64,000 bases of DNA from Toxonevra muliebris (GCA_963691655.1 OY829329.1:16940708-17004707), one strand, 5' to 3'; positions 1 through 12,345 are shown, counted from the stretch's first letter. The notes: generated from the sequence alone by a model not told the origin. Numbers and translations are program-made.

Positions 1-56
1 AAGTGCCAAAACGTCTGCAGCAGCGGAAACGTGAAACACGCCAGTGGAAAAACAAG
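1..56 (+). other. Possible end of a 5' UTR exon
   Basis: The first 56 bases are less AT-rich than what follows and end in AAG directly before GTGAGAAG, a good match to a 5' splice site (GT at 57-58). A matching acceptor-like site lies at 5149-5150, 113 bases before the HDDC2 start codon. This could be an upstream non-coding exon of that gene. No open frame or promoter motif supports it, and a donor match of this quality can occur by chance. Confidence 0.25.
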
Positions 57-614
57 GTGAGAAGAAGAAAAACATTGAGACAAGCATGATAAGATTGTTG
101 TTTATATATGTATATACCTACAACATCTAATAGTATCTAACTAAAATTAGTTGTGAGTATAACAAAAAAAAAAGCATGAAATTTGGCAGCTGACAGTGTT
201 TTTTGTAAACGCATTTAGAAACGTTTCTAATTCCTCTCTTTTGAAATCAAATCGATTCATTAAAAAGTCTTAAAAATTAACAAGTGCTACTTAACCAAAA
301 AGGTACTAGTTAATCTGTTGAACAAATAAATAAATTCTAAAAAGTCTTAAGTTTATAGATACATATCTGCAGTCAACTGTCTCTATCATTGTTACTATAT
401 TTTTTTTTTATAGCTCAGTGTGTCAAGTACAACAATGTAGTAGCAACAAAGTGCAGTCAGTTCGCATCGAATTTATTTCATTCGGAAATGTTTATTTTCA
501 TTAATCACTTTGTCAATTAATGCAGTCAGACAACAGAAATAGCCAGTTCCTTACTAGTAATTAACTGGTTACAAGTTTGTCATTTCTATTTTTCATTACT
601 TTGCAAAATACTTT
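57..614. other. AT-rich stretch with no recognised feature
   Basis: No coding region, RNA gene or paired repeat end was recognised here. If the exon model above is right, this is the start of a 5' UTR intron. Confidence 0.4.
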
Positions 615-1022
615 GTAAAATATTATAGCCCGTTTACACTAGACAAACGAACGAGAGACTTGTAACGAACAAATTCTCGCGAAAAAACTTTCGTTCGGAG
701 TACAGTCTACACTACGGGAACGAATCAATTGAATAAATATCAGCAGCCATTTTCTTCGTTCGCTTGGTGTACACAGAACAATGTCTAAAATTTACAAGCA
801 AAAAAAAAAAAAAAATGTGAAAAAGGTTTTTTTTATTAATTTTGTATATGTTTTTTCACATTCCACGGATTTTTTTTTCCAATATCTATATCTCCAAACA
901 CAATGAATGCGACCGCAACATGACAACTCTGAGATTTACAAAAAACAAAATTAAATTCGTGGAATATGAAAAAAGGTTGTAACATAAAATGTAATATTTT
1001 ATGTTTTTCACATTCCACGAGT
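615..1022. repeat. Repeat-derived segment with two related palindromic units
   Basis: After a CCCGTTTACACTAGACAAAC stretch (about 629-648), two related units at about 815-869 and 953-1021 each run from an ATGTGAAAAAGG-like sequence to TTTTTCACATTCCACG. The second is a clear inverted repeat: TTCGTGGAATATGAAAAA at about 954-971 faces TTTTTCACATTCCACGA at about 1004-1020. These look like MITE fragments. No target duplication was found. Confidence 0.4.
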
Positions 1023-1234
1023 TTTTTTTACCTACTCAGTTAGTTCAACACATGGTTTTTCCACTGAGAAAAAAAAACAAGTTACAATATACCTGCATAT
1101 TATATAAATAAGATTCAATACACAACCAAAAAACCAATATTTATATACCTGCAAATACATAAAAGTGTATATGGGGTCTGGTCATACTCTACGAATCTGA
1201 TGTGTAGTTCATAACATCCGTATAACTTTCCTTG

Positions 1235-1660
1235 CAAGGTGAAGTAACCAGCAATACATCATTGTTTTTTTTTTATTGTTTGTTTTCTTTTTTCCGCCAT
1301 TTTGACGTTCACTGCATTCCGCCATTATGGGCGCAACAACAGAGATGAGTTGTTATTGGTTGCGTTTCTAAGGCTTACGGTTATGTTGAGAGTATAGTAT
1401 GCTCGGTGAACACCATGAAATTGTTTTTGCACCCAACACAAAGAGAGAGTCTTTATTCACTCTCACTCCGAAAACGATATGCTCCAAGGTGAATTTATAC
1501 AAGGTGAAGTTACCAGCAACTCATTCTTCTTCTTTCTTCGTGATCAATACCATAGACTGTTAAAAACATTGTTTACTTTTGATTGCTTGTTTACTTTTTT
1601 CTCCATTTTGTGATTCACTGTATGCCGCCATTATGGCCAAGTCAAGAAAGATGTATTGTT
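1235..1660. repeat. Diverged tandem duplication, about 260-bp unit
   Basis: The series AAGGTGAAGT(T)ACCAGCAA, ATTGTTT, a pyrimidine run with CCATTTTG, TTCACTG, then GCCGCCATTATGG-like sequence occurs twice in the same order, from about 1237 and from about 1500. The copies differ by many substitutions and small indels. No reading frame is shared, so this is probably repeated non-coding or transposon-derived DNA. Confidence 0.5.
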
Positions 1661-1863
1661 ATTATCTTGTTATATAGCTGATTTTAAAATGGCGTACGAC
1701 GCAACAACAAATATCTGTTGTTCTTCTAAAGGTGAAATTTGATGTGATCTTGCTATCTCCTAATACATAATTTTACCATGTTTGCGGCTGTTACAATGAG
1801 TTGCTCTCCGGCTCCAATAATTTTTCTGAAGGTTAGAATTTCATTTGACAGTTTTTGTATGAC

Positions 1864-2150
1864 GAAATTCCTCATTTCAGATTTGTCTGCTTTTACACAC
1901 CGATTTTTGGCCAATTTTTTGCACTGATTTTCTGCTGGGAGACGAAAGTAAACGAGTTAAAATCGGCTGTACCAACGATTATACACCGATTTTTGTCGTT
2001 TACCTTTTACAAATTTTGCATCATGTAAAATGAATAACAAAGACACAATAGAAATACAAAATCTATTGGTCAATGAGAATATGAAAAATTCGATGAGAAA
2101 AATCTTCCAAAAATCGGTGTGTGTAAAAGCAGACTTTGTCTGAAATTCCT
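1864..2150. mobile_element. MITE with about 26-bp inverted ends and a possible 9-bp direct repeat
   Basis: GTCTGCTTTTACACACCG at 1885 is repeated in inverse form at 2116-2134, with the match continuing inward to 1910 and 2107. The right copy has one extra GT. The direct repeat GAAATTCCT at 1864-1872 and 2142-2150 could be the target duplication. There is no coding capacity. The superfamily is not assignable because the exact termini are uncertain. Confidence 0.6.
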
Positions 2151-2639
2151 TCTAGTGTGCGAATTTCACTGTAAAGCGAATTTCTTTCTACAACGAATAA
2201 TTTTAACAGCTGTAAGTTGAACTATCAAGTGTTTTTGATCGTCATATAAATTATTCGCATATGAATGAAACTTCGTAACGAGCAAAAACTTACACATATT
2301 TAGAAGATCCCAAAACGTTGAAACTGAATTGTATATAAAAAAACTGAGTCTCATCACTCATAATTTTGACAGAAGTTGCTTGTGTACAGTGATCAAATTG
2401 AAAATTACTTATTACTTTAATTACAAGCTAAAAAAAAAAAAAAATTTCATAATTTCTTTATAACGAATTTTCTTTATAAAGGCGAGTATCCACCTCTCAA
2501 GGAAATGCAACACATTGTTCCTAAAAAAAAATAAAACACGAAATAATACAACCCTGCACGGTAGCCATCTCGTGTTGAAAAAAGAAACAAAACAAAAAAA
2601 CAAAACAAAAAATGAAAGGTCTTTAGCGAACTCTCAATC

Positions 2640-3112
2640 AACTTCCTCGTTATAAGCGGGCTCTTCCAAAGTAAAACCGTCCAGCCCTACCACTCTTGGC
2701 ATTTTGTGATGATTTGATTTTGACATGGTACCAGTAGCTTTCCCGCAAACTGGTCCACTTGCATTCATTTACAAAAAAAAGCATATAAAACCACTTACCA
2801 CTTTGATCCAAGTCGAAGCTTATTTGTTGTCACGCTTGATCGATGGCATTTTTATTTGAATGCAGGGCATCAGCGATGTCCCCGATCTGTCTTGATAGCT
2901 TGTGCCTACACCCTCTTCTCTTTCTTTATGAAATTGTTCGGCCTCTTTTGCCTTTTTGAACTGCTGGCCACAAGTCATTTTCCATTTCTGTAAAAGGAAA
3001 TATTTCGGTTTGATTAAAATAGCTGATAATTCTAAAATCAACTTACTTCAATTTTTTATGTATACAATTTACTTTTATTAACGAACGAATCCCAACGGAC
3101 CCACTTACCCGC
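2640..3112 (-). pseudogene. MADF-like gene fragment, split and probably broken
   Basis: On the minus strand, about 2765-2650 reads WTSLRESYWYHVK followed by a serine/lysine-rich stretch and AKSGRAG, resembling the W-x-x-LR-x-S core and later KSG of a MADF domain (DNA-binding, Myb/SANT-like). Just upstream, an open stretch at 2998-2820 reads KWKMTCGQQFKKAKEAEQFH, preceded by an acceptor-like TTTTACAG and, further upstream, a donor-like GGGTAAGTGG near 3109. The region is locally richer in GC than its surroundings. The pieces do not join into one clear frame, so a decayed gene copy or transposon-borne MADF gene is more likely than an active gene. Confidence 0.3.
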
Positions 3113-5105
3113 CCATCCGCACGAGGGGCACATCCGCATGACGTACGGATTTGGTGACCGATTCAGATGCATTCCGGAATGCCCTGATAAAGCGCTGATT
3201 GGGGAGAATAAATCTCTATTTGGTCTTCTTTACAGCTACAGATTATTAGTAATCATCAGCTGTTTAACGATTAAGAAAATTTAATACATTTAATTTTATA
3301 TACTGGAGAGAGTCGGAAATGTCAAAAATGTCGTGCAGAGAATTGAAATTATTACACATACAACGAAAAGGGTTATTTTGGGCATAGTTTGTTCTACAAG
3401 CATCTTTTAGAAATAATCAGTCCTATTTTAAAATATTTCCGAAATAAAGCCTGCTGACAAAATTAATTTCCTCTCGTCATATTCCTATAGGAAAAGAAGG
3501 AAAAAGAAATAAATTTTCCCGGGAATTTCATTCGGAAATATTTAGAATAGGGTTAAATGAAACTCTACTTCTTTCTTGAAGAAAAAATCAGTATTGGGTT
3601 TGTTTTTTGAAAATAAATATACAAGGTTGCATTTTCAGCATTTAAAAAAGGCACAAAAATCTACTACAATATTGAGTAAAACTGGAAAAAAAAAGTTTTC
3701 TTAGGCATTTCTTATACACATTTTGTATAGAATTTTGCCATTTCGTAAGGACTGGAAATGCCGCTTAACGAAATAATTTTCTGGTCCCTTTCGAATTCGC
3801 TATAGGAAAAATCGAAAAAGGTGTGACTAGACTCATTTACTCAACAGAGTGGGCAAACTGTTTTACTTTTTTAATTTTTTTAACGTAGTATGCAAATATA
3901 ATTCTGGGGTATGCTTAAGCAATTCATCCCCTCATTAATTAAAAATATTATTTTAATATTAATATGAACGTGTGTTGTCAAGACGTGCATGTACATGCCT
4001 ACATAATAAATTAGCTTCTAATTTGTAACTGATAAATAAGCTTAACAAAAAAAAAAAAAAATAATAATAATAATAATGACAAACAGCGGAACAAAGAAAT
4101 ACAGTAGGCACCTATTTAAAATGAAATATAATGAACTGTTTAGAGATTTTTGCCTACAACTGTATGCAAATGAAAAATATTAATTTGTTTAAACCAATTT
4201 TTATGTGAAAATGTTTATATTATAAAACACTTGTATAGTGGTAATACATGTGTTAAAAATTTTGTCACATTTTTGAGTCTGTTCGATTTATATTGGAATG
4301 TAAGAAATTTATCTCATAGTGAATTTTAGTGTAGAATATTATAACGTAAAAATATTTGAAATATATATATATTTTTTCTTTGTCATACATATGTATATAT
4401 GTATGTATATTAGGTTATATTTTCTGAAATAACCCTGAGCTTTTAACCTTTATAAAGTATTTATTTTATTTGATTTTCATGCTTGATACTTAAATAAATT
4501 GCAAAATTCTAAGAAAATTCACTGAAAATTTTCCTTGTTTTCTTTCTCTCTTTCTCTTTTTAAAAAAGGAGTAAACAGACAAATTGTTAGTTTTAATAGA
4601 ACAATTATAAAGTTTAAGGTACATTAACTTTGTTGAAGGATAGCATTAATTAAAAGAAAAGTTCAAACTATTTGAAATGTATCAAAAATGTGCTCTTTTC
4701 TTCATGCAATTAAACTTGAATAGCAAAACTAAAATTATCTAAAAATAGTTAAAATGTATAAAATTGTCGTAAGTGCTAAATTTTATTGATAGAAAAGGTT
4801 AATTTCCTTTAAATCTGTTGTATATACATGCTAGACAAATGGGGTCAATGATTTAACATTGAAGATTATCATATTTATTCTAATTGTAGCTAAATCTTTA
4901 GGAAACGATAAATATGAGGGAGGGCAGCAGATAAGTATGAAGCTTTTTTTGTTTTAAAATAATAACAAAAATAAAAAAACTTTCCATTTTACGAAATTTT
5001 GTTTCTTTTATTTTGAATTCAGCTTTATTTGAGTTTTTTTTTGCTTTTTAGTTAATGATAATGAAATTAAAAATAATAATGTATTATGCGCTCATTACAA
5101 TTTAT
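3113..5105. other. AT-rich stretch, no gene; (TAA)n microsatellite
   Basis: Nothing coding was recognised. A short TAA microsatellite lies at 4061-4077 after an A-run. The 3' part would be intron if the 5' UTR model holds. Confidence 0.5.
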
Positions 5106-5262
5106 TTGTACTCACTCTCATTCTCTTTATCTCTCTCTTTGTTTTTGCAGAAATATCCATACTCTCAACACAGTTGTATAATAACAACAAATACAAATTA
5201 TAATTACCTCACTCTCACTCTCGCTCTCTCGCACCATATAAACAAAAAATAAAACAACAATC
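5106..5262 (+). promoter_or_regulatory. CT-rich acceptor region and 5' leader of the HDDC2-family gene
   Basis: A pyrimidine tract (5109-5147) ends in TTTTTGCAG with AG at 5149-5150, a good 3' splice site. A second CTCACTCTCACTCTCGC-type tract follows at about 5208-5232, then ACAACAATC directly before the ATG at 5263. The leader would be 5151-5262 if the acceptor is used. CT/GA tracts of this kind are also binding sites for GAGA-type factors in flies, so the same sequence could be promoter-proximal instead; the sequence alone does not decide. Confidence 0.4.
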
Positions 5263-6105
5263 ATGCTCCCTATGCAGCAATTGATCAAAGCTCTTCGCAA
5301 GCTACAAAACAGTGGTGGCAATTGTGGTGATCTTGTGAAAAGTATAAAGCATGTAGTTACGGCAACAGCAACAACAACAACATCAAATACAACAGGAGCA
5401 GTGGCAATAGCAACAACAACGCCACTCTCACCAGCAGCAACTCTGGCTACGTCATTATTATCAGCTCACAGTGGCGTTGGCAGCGGTAACAGCGTGACAT
5501 CATCATCATTACTAAAGCAGCAGCAGCAACAACAACAACAAGAGCAGCTAAAGCAGCAGCAGCTGAAAATAACAAATTCTAGTCAGCAGAAAGAACTCAA
5601 TTGTCAAACTAGTCAAACAGCAAACGTTAGTCTCATTTCGCATTTGAACGAAAACAGTTCAACAACAGCAGCAACAACATTCACTTCATCATCGTCAGCA
5701 TCAGGAGCAGCTACGAAAACAAACGTTACTACTACGCAGGATTCAAATATAGTAAATACAACAACAGCAACTCCACATCATTTACATCGCAGTCAACAGA
5801 TACAGAATTTCTATCAACAACAACTTCATCACTTTCACACACAACACAATCAAAGTCTTTACGCTAAACAAAAGCAAACACAAGCAAACGCTATGTCATC
5901 ATTGGCAGCTGAACCATTAACGCTTAGTAATAATAAGCAAGATGATTGTCACAACAACTTAAATTCAACTCCTCCAACAACGGTAGATGCAAATGCCGAT
6001 GATGAGAAATTGACACCACCATCGGGATCGTCATCGGGGAAACCTTGCTTCAATACAGGGCTCGGTGAAATTTTGCAATTTATGGAATTGATTGGTAACT
6101 TAAAG
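5263..6105 (+). CDS. HDDC2: HDDC2-family HD-domain phosphohydrolase, exon 1 (N-terminal extension)
   Basis: This exon encodes 281 residues and ends in phase 0 at AAG|GTAAGT. The last residues, GLGEILQFMELIGNLK, match the conserved start of HDDC2 proteins (a leucine-rich helix ending in G-x-LK). Everything before is low complexity: an alanine/threonine-rich part, a Q-rich run near residues 85-102, serine/threonine stretches and a H/Q-rich part near residues 168-205. HDDC2 proteins are usually about 200 residues, so this makes the fly protein about 492. The start at 5263 has an A at -3 and an upstream stop in frame. Later methionines at residues 215 and 272 could give shorter products. Intron 1 then spans 20.3 kb. 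Confidence 0.8.
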
Positions 6106-6849
6106 GTAAGTAGTAATGCGTTTAAAAAAGTGAAATAGTGAATGTTTTAAAATTTAATTGTGCAAGCTGCATACAACTTCTTCCATTCGGTTACTCACAT
6201 ATGTTGGCATCGATTTTTCACCAGAAGCTTTGTTGGAGTTTTTGTAAACCTTTTTTTTTGAGCTGTGTGTGTGTGTTTTTTTATGTTTGCCAGACATTAT
6301 TATATTTGACTCAGTTTTAGGAGCTTGTTTGCAGACAAACATATTTCAAAATCGTTTTTATCATATGGTGCATAAATCAGCTGTTTGTTTGTATTGAGAA
6401 TATTCAAAGTGACCGGTTTGATTATAGCTTTGATTTATCAAGTTTTGTGTGACATTTTTGTTGGGTATGATACGATATGAAGAAAATAATGTATTTTTTA
6501 TTTTGTGTTTCTTTTTTTTTGAAGTTTGTACTCATTCTTAAGCGAACATAAGTAAAAAAAAGTATAGCAAATGTGTATATCTTCTTCATACAATAACACA
6601 GGGTCAGTTTTTTAGCTTTGAATTAAATTCAGGGGCTGCAGTTCTTCATATATACACTTCGACTACATTCAACTGTGGTCAAAGTAATACAACAATCATA
6701 AGGAAAAGACTCTCATAACATTAAGCTGTTATTCAATATATAAAAATATCACTAAAAACTTTTGTTTGCGTGATACGAAACTTTTTTCTTATGTCCCTAC
6801 TATTACCTACATATATAAATGGAATAATGATTTTTCATCTGCTTTTTGA

Positions 6850-7690
6850 TTTGTTTTTAGGTCTGACTTTATGGCTTGACTTTTTGTGTTATGATAGATC
6901 TTGTTATGAATTTTGATCTGAATTCAATTTGAATTTGGGTCTAATTTTTGGTCTGAAAATCGGTCTGCCATTGGCCTAACTTTTGATTTGATTTTTGTTC
7001 TGAATTTAGTCTCAGTTTTTGACTGAATTTGGATCCGAATTTAACTTGAAAATTTTTCTAATTTTTGGTTTGAATTTTTGGTCTGTATTCGGTTCTTATT
7101 TTGATCTATTATTGAGACTGCATTCGATATTGATTTTTGGTCTGAATTTTGATTTGTATTTGGATCCAAATTTGCCCTGATTTATGGCTCAAAATTTGGT
7201 CTGAATTTAAGCTGAAAATTTTTCTGAATTTGGTCTGAGATTTAGTCTAATATTTATGGTCAGAATTTTTCTATGATCTGGTCTTAATTCGGTTTGAATT
7301 TTGATCTAATATTAAGTATGAATTTGGTATTGATTTTTGGTCTGAGTTTGGTCTGAATTTGTTCTGTGTTTTGGTTTGAATTTTTATTTGAATTCGGTTG
7401 AATTTTTGTCTTAATTATAGTCTGAGTATCGGTCTGAATTTTATTTGAATTTCGATCTTAAAAATGCCGGAATTCGGTTTTATTTTTGGTCTGAGTTTAT
7501 GATCTTTTTATTCTAATTTCGATTTTATTTGTCGTCTGATTTTTAATTTGATTTTGGTCTCAGTTTTGGTTCTGAGTTTTGCTCTGAATTTGATTTGAAT
7601 TGTGTTGTGAATTTTTAACTGATTTATAAATTAATTTTTAGTCGGGGTTTAAATCTGCTTTTGTTCTAATTTTTGGGAGAAACTTTTGTT
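6850..7690 (+). repeat. Array A of the TTTGGTCTGAAT repeat
   Basis: About 0.8 kb of degenerate tandem repeats with an 11-13 bp core, TTTGGTCTGAAT, in many variants (TTTGATCTGAAT, TTTTGGTCTGAG). The orientation matches array D and is opposite to arrays B and C. There is no reading frame. Clear terminal repeats were not found at either side, though GGGGCTGCAGTT at about 6631 resembles a sequence just inside the end of array D's element. Confidence 0.75.
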
Positions 7691-9495
7691 TAGTTATTGC
7701 TTTGATAATCATTCTAAAAATCAACCCTCCTCAAAACCCTAAAGCAGACAGAAATCTTTATTCCTCAATCTCCTAGAGTTTCAATAAAAAATCTTCATCA
7801 TATTCAGTTTTAAAATCTCAACTAACTGAACTAAGTTTAAACCACAAAATAAGTTCAACTTGCAACAAAAACTGTCTTTGTTTTTTCTTTCGACTCACAG
7901 ATTCTTCTTGGTTGAATTGAAATTTCATTTACTTAAGAAAAGTTCCACTGGAATGTTGAATTGTTATTTTGTATTCATTCTTCATTTATTTTTTTAAACG
8001 TTTTTCTGTTACTATTTTCCATTCAAATTAAAAATGTTGCACAAACGTTAATGGGTTGTTTCGTTAATGATTCGTTTTATTAATCATTAATTTCCTAAAC
8101 AAAGTGCATAGATAGTTTTGTTCTGGTCATTTGTATACTTGTTTGCTGGAACTTATCGTCAATGCACATGTTCACTTTGATGCTTCACTGAGCACGTAAA
8201 TTAAGTGCGCAAAAAAAAAAAAAAAAAAATAAATAAAACAAAACTCAAACCGTAGGTGAACTTTGAAATTAAAAGGAAACCTTTTCAGATTGTTTAAAGT
8301 ACTCGATAGTCAGTAGGGCATACCAAATTTTTGCAACCACCTGCGTAGTAGATTGCAGGTTGTTGAAATGCATAGAGGCAGGTTTTAAATAAGTTATAAA
8401 CTGTACCTACTTTAGTATAGTTTTGTTAGGTTCTTCGATTCGTCACTTTCTGCTAGTTTGAATTTGAGAATTGTTACATTTTTGAATTTATACAATAATT
8501 GTTCTACACTGTGGATCTTATTAGTCTATGTGAGGTCTATATGGGGCATTCGTCACCAGTTCTAACCTCCATCGTCACCTTCCTTAAGTCTATGTGTATC
8601 TGCGTAGGAATTCATGAGGACAGTGTGCTCTTTCAAAAAATGTACTGGTACTGTGTGTTTTAAGTATTCATGTTTTACTACATTTTTTTTTTTTTATTTT
8701 AGCGTATTTTTAAAGCTAAGTACAGCATTATGTAATCGAATTTCTAATGTATATAAATATCAATATAATATAAAAAATAAACAACAAAATTATTTGTATA
8801 CAAAAATTTTTTATATATTAAATTTGTATACATAAAAATTTAGTTAAAAAGATTCTTTGATTCTGATGAGAAAAACTTTCCAATGTTTTTTATCTATTTA
8901 AAGATTTCTGTTGCTCTTCTCACACTCTTCTCTCATACTTTTTCTCTTTCTCTATCTACTTTGTTTTCATAGTTTTTTATTAAAGATTTTCATTTCAACT
9001 ATATTTGAATAAAATTGTAATTAAATTTAAAATTTTTCATATAATATTTATTACATTTTATTGTAATAAAATTCTAAGAATAAATTGTATAAAGAAAAGA
9101 GCATCAGCTGCCAGGACATGTGCCTCTCATACAATTTATATTAAATTTTATTTGTACTATTTTCTGCTTTTTCTTATTTGCTCTCCGTCTGAGAGTTTTT
9201 CTCAATGACAATGAATAAGAATGAAAATCAAGATGAAAAGCTAAAAAGTAAAGAAAACAAGTTTTTTTTTTTTTGCATAACATCAGCTGCTGTTGTTGTT
9301 GCTGTTACTCTGCAATTTGCTTTGTCATTGACTTTTTTGCTTAAACGTTTTATTCGTTTTGCTTTTTGGAATATACGAAAAGAAAATCAATAAAATGTTT
9401 TTGTTTCTATGTATTTAAAAGTCAAAAAGCAGAAAAAAGCTGTTACTATGATAAATAATATATCAAGTAAAAGTATTTAAGTACGTATGTAAGTA

Positions 9496-9827
9496 CAGCT
9501 ATGGTCAAAATAATAGTAGTGATGACAAAAAGAAAAAATTTCATATGACAAATAATAATGAAATTTTTTTTATTTTTTTTTTTTTTTTGTGGAAAATAAT
9601 GCCCCCCGATCCCTATTTTCATAGTAGGCACCTCTATTATTGTGATCTTTCTATTTCTTTGTATTTTTTTGAAAGCTTTTAAAATAATTTAACTATATCT
9701 TAGACACTCAAGACCTCCAGCTCTTATTCATATTTGACATTAGATATTTATACATATCAGGAAAAAAATTATCACCGTAATATGAAACTTTTTCCTTACA
9801 TCACTTCTATTATTGTGACTGTAGCTG
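9496..9827. mobile_element. Tc1/mariner-type MITE, 332 bp, TA-flanked
   Basis: The ends CAGCTATGGTCAAAATAATA (left) and the inverse of CAGCTACAGTCACAATAATA (right) match over about 30 bases with a few differences, and each is flanked by TA (9494-9495 and 9828-9829). The interior is AT-rich with a long T-run and no coding capacity. The TA duplication and the GTCAAAATAATAG-type end are typical of Tc1 relatives. Confidence 0.75.
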
Positions 9828-12135
9828 TATGTATGTGTGCGTATACGAATATATGAAAATATATATTGCAATTTTATGTTGTTGTTATTTTCGGAATATA
9901 CTCATTTACATAGTAGGATATGTATCTACTACTTGAAGCTAAACATAAAACAAATATTATTATATTTGAGTTTGATTTATGACTGCACACTTTATTCTGT
10001 TTATGAACTCATTTATATTTAAGTACCATATCGCCATACCAATATAAAACTCTATCTACATATATGGAATTTTCTTTTTGTATACTCTAGTATGGGATAG
10101 AGTTAATGAATTCATTCATTTTCAAGGCATTTTCTTTCTTTTGCTGTCAAAAAGTTAAAATACAAACGATTAGTTTATCACTGATGTACGTCAGAGTTCG
10201 TGTCAGCGATTAGAAAAAGTTGTATCATATGTACATTCTGATATGCCTACTTTATTGATAATATTCAGTTTTTGAATCCTATGTATTTTTTGTATGGCAT
10301 AAAATTCATGCGAAGTAGTATGCAATTTAATTTGTGCAAACGCGAAATTGCCATTTTGCCGGGCAGTCAAGCTGCTATTTGAGAATAATAATCTTTTGCA
10401 ACCAGTTAACCATTTTTTAGTGATATCTGTATTGATGTCAATCATTTCTACTAAGCTTAGAAAGTCGTCAGCTCATTCCAGATAGATTAAATGTGTAAAA
10501 CCTTCAGTTAAATCGAAACCTGGAAAGACGTATAATTTTGTCTAGTTTAGAGAATTCCCTGGTTAGCTTTTGTCGAGGGCAAACTAGCCTAGTTAAGCTA
10601 TCTAGTAGTTGAATACTTTCTCATGAGGAAAATAAATGTATTGAAAACTAGTGAGGTTTTAGTTGAACAGTCGCTAGAAAAAAACTTATCAAAAAATTAA
10701 TTTTTTTTTTAAAGATAAATACAGACAATTACTGATATTACTTTCAGCCCTGTCACTAATTTCGATGGAGCTTCCGTCGTAGCATTCTTAATTCCGTCGT
10801 GACCACGAACATGAAAACTCCGAATGAAACGGAGTTTTGACTGTTTTTTGTGATGATTTAATAATAACCTTTACGGTTGAAATATAAAAATTTCTTTTCT
10901 GCCGGGGGAATTATTTTTATTTTAGCGCACATTATAACGCCAGGAAATTGCGTTCTTCAATAGAAATCTGTTTTAGCCTCCCTTGTTTCTTCATTAGTCA
11001 TATTCACTGTTATCTACTTTGCATAAAGCTTCGCTTCCAAAATATTGAAGCTCCGTTTCATTGCTTTCTCGATCGTTGATTGCTCCATTCCAACTTCCAA
11101 GCATTAACCTTAAGAGTTTGCGTTCTATTTTTAAGCATCTGGTTCGACACTTTGTCTTTTTCTCTACTAAAAGTACCGCTGCTGCCATGGAATTCAGTTT
11201 TTATAGCTTATTGCACAAAAAACAATTCTTTTTGATTATTTTTTATATTTTCTCAAAATTTTTAATACTTTTCCTTTTCACTGTTTACATAAAACAGCTG
11301 ATTTTTTCATTCGAAATTTTTTCTAATAGTTGGCAACGCTATCTTCGAATGCTTTGGAATCAGGGATGCCATTTCTTTTGTTTAAGTGACGGGAGCTACA
11401 TTGGCATTAATAATCGGGCAGTTTGTGATAGAATTAAATGTTATAAAATTATGGATTTCCCGCAAGGAAAAATTTTTGGTTTTGGTTTGGTGTAGAGGAG
11501 GCCATGATTAGTTTGAACCGAGGATAAACTATAATAGACTAGTAACTTATTATCTAGTAGTTCTATAGTTTTTCGTGAGGAAAACTATTAATAAATGGAG
11601 TCGTCAGAAAAAAAGAATTCCTTCATATATTATCTGAAGTGATTTCTAATCCAAAGGAATGGGAAGGTAAAAAGCAGTCGAGAAACCCACAAAAGACTAA
11701 ACAGGAGAAACAACAGGTGACTGACGGTGATTGGGGATAAAAAGTCTTTTAAATGCAGATCAGATATTTTTCTCTGAACTATATTTTAATTGCATAATGA
11801 TGTATTTAAATAAATTTCCTTGTTAATGCCAGTCAGTGCCTAGCATGCATGCCGTGTTAGTGTCGCAACATGTTGTCTTGATGAGGCAAAAGGTTACACT
11901 ACTAGCGAGAACCTCACGAGTCTTATGTAATTTCCTTTCGACAGGTCATAAACCTAGCATGGTCCTCGTCGGAAAATACACATTTCTGCCTGGCGGGAAA
12001 AACTGCGCTACAGCAGAGTCCGTGTCAGTGATTAAAGACTTAAACGAATATAATCTGTTAAATTTGAAGTTTCAATTCATGCATCAAATCTTTTCTCTAT
12101 ATATACAATATAATATAGGCTAAGTTCAAAATTAC

Positions 12136-12345
12136 AAACGGGTGTGGCACCTCGCACAATGTTTTTTTGGGTATATATCTGGAACTAATTACGGTACAGT
12201 ACTGAAATATCGCACAAGGATGTCGATTGACAATGTCATACTACAGGAAATTGTTGGTGGGATTGGAAAGGGGGTGTGGCACCTCCCATATTATCTGAAT
12301 ATTCATTATAGAATACCCCAGGAACAATTTCAAGTGTGGTACTAA
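12136..12345 (+). repeat. Two copies of a GGTGTGGCACCTC repeat, about 130 bp apart
   Basis: GGGTGTGGCACCTC occurs at about 12140 and 12271. Each copy is followed by related text ending in a TCTGGAACTAATT or CAGGAACAATTTC stretch and a GTAC/GGTACT motif. It resembles part of a longer dispersed repeat; a weaker GGGTGTGGCA lies at about 41513. Confidence 0.4.

Noticed and set aside
10740..11390. Possible MITE between CAGCCCTGTCACTAATTT and ...GGAATCAGGGATGCC
   Set aside because: Only CCCTG is shared by the two ends and no duplication was found; the flanking diverged repeats may be coincidental.
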